Below are positions 6,053 to 10,503 of a stretch of 10,503 bases of DNA, piece by piece. This DNA is from an uncultured Clostridia bacterium. Its GTDB lineage: Bacteria; Bacillota; Clostridia; Oscillospirales; Oscillospiraceae. The stretch lies in the NCBI GenBank assembly GCA_947177005.1, contig CAMWSZ010000065.1, forward strand, positions 1-10,503. Reading direction: 5' to 3'. Positions within the stretch are counted from its first letter, which is position 1. Each line of letters begins with the position of its first letter. The position numbers were made by a program, and so were the translations under genes. The notes below the pieces were generated by a model. It was not told the origin of the DNA. It worked only from the letters and a program-made list of their open reading frames with translations, and did no database searches.

Positions 6053-7624
6053 TTATTCGGCTTTCGGACCGGCATCAACGACATCCTGAGACATATGTGT
6101 ATACTTCTTGAAGTTTTCCACAAACGCTTTCGCCAGTTCTTTGGCTTTTGCCTCATAACCGGCCTGGTCACCGTGCCACTGGTTGGCGGGGATCATCTGC
6201 TCATCGGGCACGCCGGGGCAGGAGGTGGGGACCTGTACGCCGAAATAGGGATCCGTCACAAATGCGGCTTTTTCCAGCTCGCCGTTCAGGGCCGCCGTGA
6301 CCATTGCACGGGTGTATTTCAGGTTCATGCGCTTGCCGCTGTTGCCGCACCAGCCGGTATTCACCAGATACACATTCGCGCCGGATTTGGCAACCTTTTC
6401 CGCCAGCATGTTTGCATAGACGGAGGGATCGAGAGGCATAAACGGCGCGCCGAAGCAGGTGGAGAAGGTGGGGACGGGGGAGGTAATGCCGCGTTCCGTA
6501 CCGGCCAGCTTTGACGTGAAGCCAGACACGAAGTAATACATAGCCTGCTTCTCGTTGAGCTTGGAAATGGGGGGCATGACGCCGTAAGCGTCGGCGGTCA
6601 GGAAGATGACGGTCTTGGGTGTAGAACCTACGCCGGGAATGGCAGCGTTGGGGATATAATCGACCGGATAGCCTACGCGGGTATTTTCGGTCAGGGAGCC
6701 GTCGGCGTAATCGGGCACGCGGGTCTCCGGGTCCATGATGACGTTCTCTACCAGGGAGCCGAACTTAATGGCACGGAAAATTTCCGGCTCACGCTCTTCG
6801 GTCAGGTCGATGCACTTGGCGTAGCAGCCGCCCTCAAAGTTAAATATGGAGTCGTCGGCCCAGCCGTGCTCGTCGTCGCCAATCAGCTTGCGGTTGGGAT
6901 CGGCGGAGAGGGTGGTCTTGCCGGTGCCGGACAGGCCGAAGAACAGCGCGGAATCTCCGGCGTCGCCGATATTGGCGGAGCAGTGCATGGGGAAAATGCC
7001 CTCTTTCGGCATCAGGTAGTTCATGACGGAAAAGACGGATTTCTTGATCTCGCCCGCGTACTGGGAACCGGCAATCAGTACGATTTTTTTCTCATAGTCG
7101 ATCATGATAGCGGCCTCGGAATTCACGTGGTCGCGCTCCGGCACGCACTTGAAGCCGGGGGCGGCGATGACTGTGAAATCGGGGGTGTAGCCGTCCAGCT
7201 GTTCCGCCGTGGGACGCAGCAGCAACTGATGAATGAACAGATTCTGAGATGCCAGCTCGTTGATGATGCGGAACGCCTTTGTATACTTGGGGTCCGCGCC
7301 CGCAAAGCCGTCGAAAATGAAGATCTCGCGGTTTTGCAGATAGGCAGTCATCTTTTCATACAGGGCGTCAAAAGTCTCCTGTGTGGTGGGGACGTTCACC
7401 TTGCCCCAGGCGATGTCGTTATGCACGCCTGCGGAATCGACAATGAATTTGTCGTTGGGGGAACGGCCGGTGTATTTGCCGGTGTTGACGCACAGTGCGC
7501 CGGTGGAGTTCAGCTGTCCCTCGCCGCGGGCAAGGGCTTTTTCCACCAGCTGCGCAGGGGAGAGATTGCGGTATACGGCGCTGGGATTGATGATGCCCAG
7601 CGCCTCAAGGCCGTAGGTTTCCAT
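6053..7624 (-). CDS. pckA: Phosphoenolpyruvate carboxykinase (ATP)
   Basis: The enzyme interconverts oxaloacetate plus ATP with PEP, CO2 and ADP in the cytoplasm. It is gluconeogenic in many bacteria but can run as CO2 fixation in fermenters. The 523-residue length is typical of the ATP-dependent class (B. subtilis 527, E. coli 540). Visible motifs are TGRSPNDKF (52-60, oxaloacetate-binding Arg), AGEIKKS (190-196, metal/substrate Lys), the P-loop GLSGTGKTT (230-238) and the adjacent LIGDDEHGW (247-255, Mg/Mn-binding Asp), and EGGCYAKCIDL (264-274). All expected catalytic residues appear intact. An AAGGAGG site at 7633-7639 sits 8 nt from the ATG. The gene is monocistronic: it has its own promoter at 7705-7733 and its own terminator. 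It is divergent from a transporter gene. Confidence 0.97.
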   Translation of the reverse strand: METYGLEALGIINPSAVYRNLSPAQLVEKALARGEGQLNSTGALCVNTGKYTGRSPNDKFIVDSAGVHNDIAWGKVNVPTTQETFDALYEKMTAYLQNREIFIFDGFAGADPKYTKAFRIINELASQNLFIHQLLLRPTAEQLDGYTPDFTVIAAPGFKCVPERDHVNSEAAIMIDYEKKIVLIAGSQYAGEIKKSVFSVMNYLMPKEGIFPMHCSANIGDAGDSALFFGLSGTGKTTLSADPNRKLIGDDEHGWADDSIFNFEGGCYAKCIDLTEEREPEIFRAIKFGSLVENVIMDPETRVPDYADGSLTENTRVGYPVDYIPNAAIPGVGSTPKTVIFLTADAYGVMPPISKLNEKQAMYYFVSGFTSKLAGTERGITSPVPTFSTCFGAPFMPLDPSVYANMLAEKVAKSGANVYLVNTGWCGNSGKRMNLKYTRAMVTAALNGELEKAAFVTDPYFGVQVPTSCPGVPDEQMIPANQWHGDQAGYEAKAKELAKAFVENFKKYTHMSQDVVDAGPKAE

Positions 7625-7655
7625 AACAAGTTCCTCCTTAAAAATGGATAAGAGT

Positions 7656-7696
7656 TGGGCTCTGTCTGAACAAAGCGCAGAAGGACAGGAAGCCCA
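7656..7696 (-). other. Hairpin at the 5' end of the pckA leader
   Basis: On the minus strand TGGGCT (7696-7691) and CTGTC (7688-7684) pair with GACAG (7666-7662) and AGCCCA (7661-7656): 11 pairs with a 2-nt bulge and a 17-nt loop. It would begin two or three nt after the predicted transcription start, leaving about 31 nt, including the ribosome binding site, single-stranded. It could be a 5' stabilising stem, a leader control element or, as DNA, an operator. Confidence 0.45.
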
Positions 7697-7704
7697 CTTT
7701 TATT

Positions 7705-7733
7705 ATTTTACTACAAAAACCCGGAAAAAGCAA
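7705..7733 (-). promoter_or_regulatory. pckA promoter
   Basis: Read on the minus strand, TTGCTT (7733-7728) and TAAAAT (7710-7705) are separated by 17 bp, giving a start near 7698 and a leader of about 74 nt. Confidence 0.75.
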
Positions 7734-7793
7734 CAGAGACTGCCGGTATTTTCAGATTTTATTGGGGCGCATTTTGCGGGACAAAGCCGGGTC

Positions 7794-7822
7794 TTGCCAT
7801 TTCGGTGCAAATTTGATATGAT
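7794..7822 (+). promoter_or_regulatory. Promoter of the EamA transporter gene
   Basis: TTGCCA (7794-7799) and TATGAT (7817-7822) are 17 bp apart, with an extended -10 TGA just before TATGAT. The start would be near 7829, about 40 nt ahead of the chosen ATG. The promoter lies inside the longer open frame that begins at 7644, which argues against that earlier start. Confidence 0.75.
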
Positions 7823-7868
7823 ACCGTCTTGGAACGGCCCAGAAGATCAAAAAAACGAGGTAAATGTT

Positions 7869-8771
7869 ATGAGTGATACGCTAATGAGAAAGCTTGCAAA
7901 GCCGATGCTTTTCGCCGCCGCTTTTATCTGGGGCAGCTCCTTTTTTATCATGAAGGACGCCCTCGACAACATGCCGGTACAGTACCTGCTGGCCATTCGG
8001 TTTACGGCCGGCGCGGTGCTGCTGGGACTGCTCTGCCTGAAAAAATGGAAAACAGTGTTTACGCCGGACTATCTCTGGCGCGGTGCGGTCATCGGCGCGT
8101 TCCTGTACACAGCCTACACCGTCCAGACCTACGGACTGGCCTGGACAACTCCCTCAAAAAATGCGTTTTTAACGGCAGTATACTGCGTGATCGTGCCGTT
8201 TCTGTACTGGCTGATTGTGCATATCCGCCCGGACAAATTCAATATACTTGCCGCTGTGCTGTGCGTAGCCGGGGTGGGACTGGTGTCTTTGAACGGCGGC
8301 CTGTCCGTCAACGGCGGCGACGCCCTGACGCTGCTGTGCGCCGTGTTTTACGCCTCCCATATCGTAGCAGTGGCAAAGGTGTCGCCGGGCAGGGACATCT
8401 ATCTGCTGACCGTTTTTCAGTTTGCGTTCGCCGCCCTGTACGCCTGGATTGGCGGCCTTTGCTTTGAGACCTTCCCGGCTGCCGCGCTGTCACAGAGCAG
8501 TGTCCTGCTGCCGCTGGCCTACCTGAGCGTCATGGCGACAACTGTCGCGCTGCTGTTCCAGAACGTGGGGCAGGTGTGGTCTGACCCGGCGTCGGCGTCG
8601 GTCATTTTGTCGCTGGAATCGGTTTTCGGTGTATTGTGTTCGGTGCTCTTTGCCGGGGACGAGGTCAGCGGCAGAATGCTGGCCAGATTTGCCCTGATCT
8701 TTGTGGCGGTGGTGTGCAGCGAGACAAAGTTCTCGTTTCTGCGTCCCGCCGGGAAAAAGGACCCTCACTAA
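7869..8771 (+). CDS. EamA/DMT superfamily membrane transporter
   Basis: This is a 300-residue inner-membrane protein of the drug/metabolite transporter superfamily, with two EamA halves and about ten hydrophobic segments. Typical features are AAAFIWGSSFFIMKDAL in the first helix (16-32), the fourth-helix region GLAWTTPSKNAFLTAVYCV (89-107) and the C-terminal SLESVFGVL (248-256) followed by an acidic turn and a last helix. It ends in a basic tail (RPAGKK). Family members export amino acids, metabolites or drugs; the substrate is not predictable here. The open frame continues upstream to 7644, but I chose the ATG at 7869: it has a GAGGT site 7 nt away, begins right before the first helix and lies 47 nt after a strong -10. 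It is divergent from pckA and convergent on the MBL hydrolase gene, with 11 bp between. Confidence 0.92.
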   Translation: MSDTLMRKLAKPMLFAAAFIWGSSFFIMKDALDNMPVQYLLAIRFTAGAVLLGLLCLKKWKTVFTPDYLWRGAVIGAFLYTAYTVQTYGLAWTTPSKNAFLTAVYCVIVPFLYWLIVHIRPDKFNILAAVLCVAGVGLVSLNGGLSVNGGDALTLLCAVFYASHIVAVAKVSPGRDIYLLTVFQFAFAALYAWIGGLCFETFPAAALSQSSVLLPLAYLSVMATTVALLFQNVGQVWSDPASASVILSLESVFGVLCSVLFAGDEVSGRMLARFALIFVAVVCSETKFSFLRPAGKKDPH

Positions 8772-8782
8772 AGGAAAACCGC

Positions 8783-9598
8783 TCAAATCAGCATCTCCAT
8801 TCCGGTATGCAGCTGCGCCGCCTGTTCCCCCAGCTCTTCCCGCAGCGCCTGATAAGCGGCCTGTCCGGTGCAGTGGCCTGTATAGATCTGCTCCGCCCCA
8901 ATCTCCCGCAGGCGTCTTGCCAATGCGCGGACATCCTCCTGGGAGGTGTGGAACAGGTGGAAGCCGCCCACCACTGCGCAGATGCGTCTGCCCGGAAATA
9001 CATCCAGAACTTCTTTGATGATATTGTCCACACCGCCGTGGGAGCAGCCGCTGAACACCGCCAGTCCCTTTTCCGTCTCAAACACCAGCGTCTGCTCATG
9101 GGCGAAGGCATCCGGGAGAAAGCGGCGTCCCTGCCGGACGTATAAATGGTTCTTTTCTCCGAAAACCTTCAGGCCGTCTGTATGGTGCGCCAGCGCGTGT
9201 ACGCCGGGGAGCAGCTCCTCATGACTGCCGGTATAGCGGAACCGGTCCGCGTATTTCCGTAAAAATCCGTGGGGGATGCCGATGTATTTATGGAAAATCC
9301 ACCGTTTTCCATAGCAGTTTTCTTTCGCCCCCTGCCGCAGATAAATGGGCGCGTATGTATTGCGGGCAAAGAACGCCGCCAGACCGCCTGCGTGGTCGTA
9401 GTGGGCATGGGACAGAACGCCCAGCTCCACCGCGTTCAGGTCGATGCCCAGCTTGCCGGCATTCTGTGCAAACCGTTCCGTCGCGCCGGTGTCCAGAAGA
9501 ATTTTGTGTCCGTCATAGTCGATATGGATGGCCAGTCCCCATTCGGCGGCCAGTGCGCCGCTGGTGAGATTGTCGATCAAAACGGTGGCCTTTATCAT
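8783..9598 (-). CDS. MBL-fold metallo-hydrolase, COG1237-like
   Basis: This is a cytoplasmic metallo-beta-lactamase-fold protein of 271 residues with no signal peptide. The metal-binding signature SHAHYDHAGG (63-72) provides His64, His66, Asp68 and His69; further probable ligands are His187 in GCSHGG (184-189), His214 in GGFHL (211-215) and His242 in GHCTG (241-245). An LHTG near the C-terminus (263-266) completes the pattern seen in the COG1237 group, which includes proteins annotated as a methanopterin-type RFA-P synthase. That name is unlikely to describe the function here, because no pterin pathway genes are nearby and many Clostridia carry such homologues without an assigned substrate. 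The ATG at 9598 is preferred to an in-frame TTG at 9667 because AGGAGG (9603-9608) precedes it. It lies downstream of, and probably with, the gene at 9664-10503. Confidence 0.9.
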   Translation of the reverse strand: MIKATVLIDNLTSGALAAEWGLAIHIDYDGHKILLDTGATERFAQNAGKLGIDLNAVELGVLSHAHYDHAGGLAAFFARNTYAPIYLRQGAKENCYGKRWIFHKYIGIPHGFLRKYADRFRYTGSHEELLPGVHALAHHTDGLKVFGEKNHLYVRQGRRFLPDAFAHEQTLVFETEKGLAVFSGCSHGGVDNIIKEVLDVFPGRRICAVVGGFHLFHTSQEDVRALARRLREIGAEQIYTGHCTGQAAYQALREELGEQAAQLHTGMEMLI

Positions 9599-9610
9599 AT
9601 ACCCTCCTGA

Positions 9611-9653
9611 AAAAGCCGTGGACAGCAGTTCCCGGTTGTCCCTGCTGTCCGCG
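9611..9653 (-). other. Intergenic hairpin between the edge gene and the MBL gene
   Basis: GGACAGCAG (9650-9642 on the minus strand) and CTGCTGTCC (9628-9620) form a perfect 9-bp stem with a 13-nt loop, 13 nt after the upstream stop. Five T residues follow after a 5-nt gap, then the MBL ribosome binding site. It is either a weak terminator with a displaced U tract or a transcript-processing/stability stem. No separate MBL promoter is evident. Confidence 0.5.
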
Positions 9654-9663
9654 CATTTGCTAT

Positions 9664-10503
9664 TCAATATTCGTCCGGTGAATCGGTGCGGATCATAGAC
9701 GGCATTTCCGGTATTTCCGGCGGGGGCATCCAGCGCCCTGTCTGCGGGCAGTCCATTCCCAGACGGTCCGCCAATTCGTCTGCCAGCTCGCCGGGCAGAT
9801 TCTCCTGCTCAATTATGGCCGCGAACTGCTGCTTGATCTCGTCGGGCAGATTGTCCAGATTGTCCAATTGCAGCAGCATATCCAGGATCTCCTCCAGACC
9901 GCCCTCCAGCGGCTGGTTCACGCCCAGATAGTTCATAAATGAGTCCAGGGCCTCGTCTATCATCGGCAGGTCATCGCACATCCGAATCCGGATGCCGGCC
10001 TGTTCGCAGAAGTCCTCCAGCAAAACCTTTGTCCGTTCACTCTGGACGGACAGCATGGCGGGACGGAATCCGCTCTGCAAAAACATCTCCGCAAACTGGT
10101 CAACCAGTTCCTCCGGGTTGTCATCATAGTGTTCGGAAAGCTGGGGCGGCAGCACCTGTCCGGATACGGCCAGCAGCATCACCGGGAAGCAGGGCGGTTC
10201 CTCCGGACTGTCCTGCATGGGTTCCGGGAAGCGGACTACCTCGCACTCCCAAAACCCCTCTTTTTTCAGCCGTCTCAGTTTTGCGGCGGCAATATCGTTG
10301 ACATAGGCGGGCTTCGGATACCGGAACGGCTCCGGCGGGGGGAGCGGGACACTGCTCCAGACGAACCCACCGTCCTTCCGCTCCAGCAGAGGGACGCGGA
10401 CGGAATCCCCGCTGACCGGCAGCAGGCCCAGGTCTGTTTTCCGGTTTTCCTCCAGACGCCGCGCCACCTCCGCGGCTGCGGACAGCGCTTCACACAGATA
10501 TGT
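9664..10503 (-). CDS. Unrecognised protein, possibly DUF6930-like, N-terminus outside window
   Basis: The frame is open to the right edge, so only the last 279 residues are visible. The GTG at 10467 is not a convincing start, because the 12 codons beyond it (T-Y-L-C-E-A-L-S-A-A-A-E) continue the same Ala/Glu-rich helix. Numbering from that GTG, residues 20-53 are Pro-rich with aromatic residues. Residues 54-180 look like a compact alpha/beta domain with an RPAMLSVQSER strand-loop (135-145), a helix, then IRIRMCDDLPMIDEALDSF (159-177). An acidic helical tail (186-238) is rich in Leu, Asn and Asp, and the last 27 residues are Pro/Met/Asp-rich. The RPxxLxV...LPxxDEAL arrangement resembles my recollection of DUF6930, with low confidence. 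There is no signal peptide or membrane segment in the visible part. It precedes the MBL hydrolase gene by 65 nt in the same direction. Confidence 0.75.
   Translation of the reverse strand, partial: TYLCEALSAAAEVARRLEENRKTDLGLLPVSGDSVRVPLLERKDGGFVWSSVPLPPPEPFRYPKPAYVNDIAAAKLRRLKKEGFWECEVVRFPEPMQDSPEEPPCFPVMLLAVSGQVLPPQLSEHYDDNPEELVDQFAEMFLQSGFRPAMLSVQSERTKVLLEDFCEQAGIRIRMCDDLPMIDEALDSFMNYLGVNQPLEGGLEEILDMLLQLDNLDNLPDEIKQQFAAIIEQENLPGELADELADRLGMDCPQTGRWMPPPEIPEMPSMIRTDSPDEY

Noticed and set aside
6866..7651. A 261-codon plus-strand frame opposite pckA
   Set aside because: It is antisense to an unmistakable pckA and crosses the pckA ribosome binding site; no domain is visible.
7644..7868. Upstream 75-codon extension of the EamA transporter
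   Set aside because: The promoter at 7794-7822 lies inside it, the segment is not membrane-like, and a good ribosome binding site precedes the ATG at 7869.
9599..9667. TTG start giving a 23-residue N-terminal extension of the MBL hydrolase
   Set aside because: The extension runs across the intergenic hairpin and ribosome binding site, and the ATG at 9598 begins directly at the family's first beta strand.

Overview
The window is a compact, GC-rich stretch of ordinary bacterial chromosome. It has strong AGGAGG-type ribosome binding sites, sigma-A-like promoters (TTGNNN, 17 bp, TATAAT-like), an S-layer-homology (SLH) wall-anchored protein, an ATP-dependent PEP carboxykinase and a Firmicutes-type phosphate acetyltransferase. 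This fits a GC-rich anaerobic Clostridia member, probably Oscillospiraceae-like (Flavonifractor/Lawsonibacter/Intestinimonas type). The organism is inferred from protein style, not from a marker gene. No tRNA, rRNA, CRISPR array, insertion sequence or phage gene was seen.

Layout. 1-297 (+) is the C-terminal end of a Nif3-like protein, 15 nt ahead of yebC (313-1047, +). pta (1179-2192, +) follows with its own promoter and a terminator-like hairpin, and no ackA is beside it. 2346-2921 (+) encodes a small secreted protein built from tandem Cys/His-rich repeats. It has its own promoter, and a perfect 7-bp dyad lies between that promoter and the ribosome binding site. Three nucleotides after its stop begins an SDR reductase (2925-3659, +) that resembles the EF-P 5-aminopentanone reductase group. 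A strong hairpin terminator (3664-3703) ends this unit.

The minus-strand block 3707-7624 holds a 732-residue secreted protein with YcdB/PepSY-like repeats and three C-terminal SLH modules, and upstream of it pckA with its own terminator and promoter. pckA diverges from an EamA-type membrane transporter (7869-8771, +) across a 244-bp region carrying two good opposed promoters. The transporter converges, with only 11 bp between, on a minus-strand pair: a COG1237-like metallo-beta-lactamase-fold hydrolase (8783-9598) and, upstream of it, an unrecognised, possibly DUF6930-like protein that runs off the right edge (9664-10503).

Functional picture. pta (acetyl-CoA/acetyl phosphate) and pckA (PEP/oxaloacetate) are central fermentative metabolism. 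The Cys/His repeat protein and the SLH protein are exported. YebC and the possible EF-P-modifying reductase both touch translation. These are mostly independent transcription units, not one pathway. The best candidate for something undescribed is the repeat protein at 2346-2921 with its dyad-containing leader and tightly coupled reductase.
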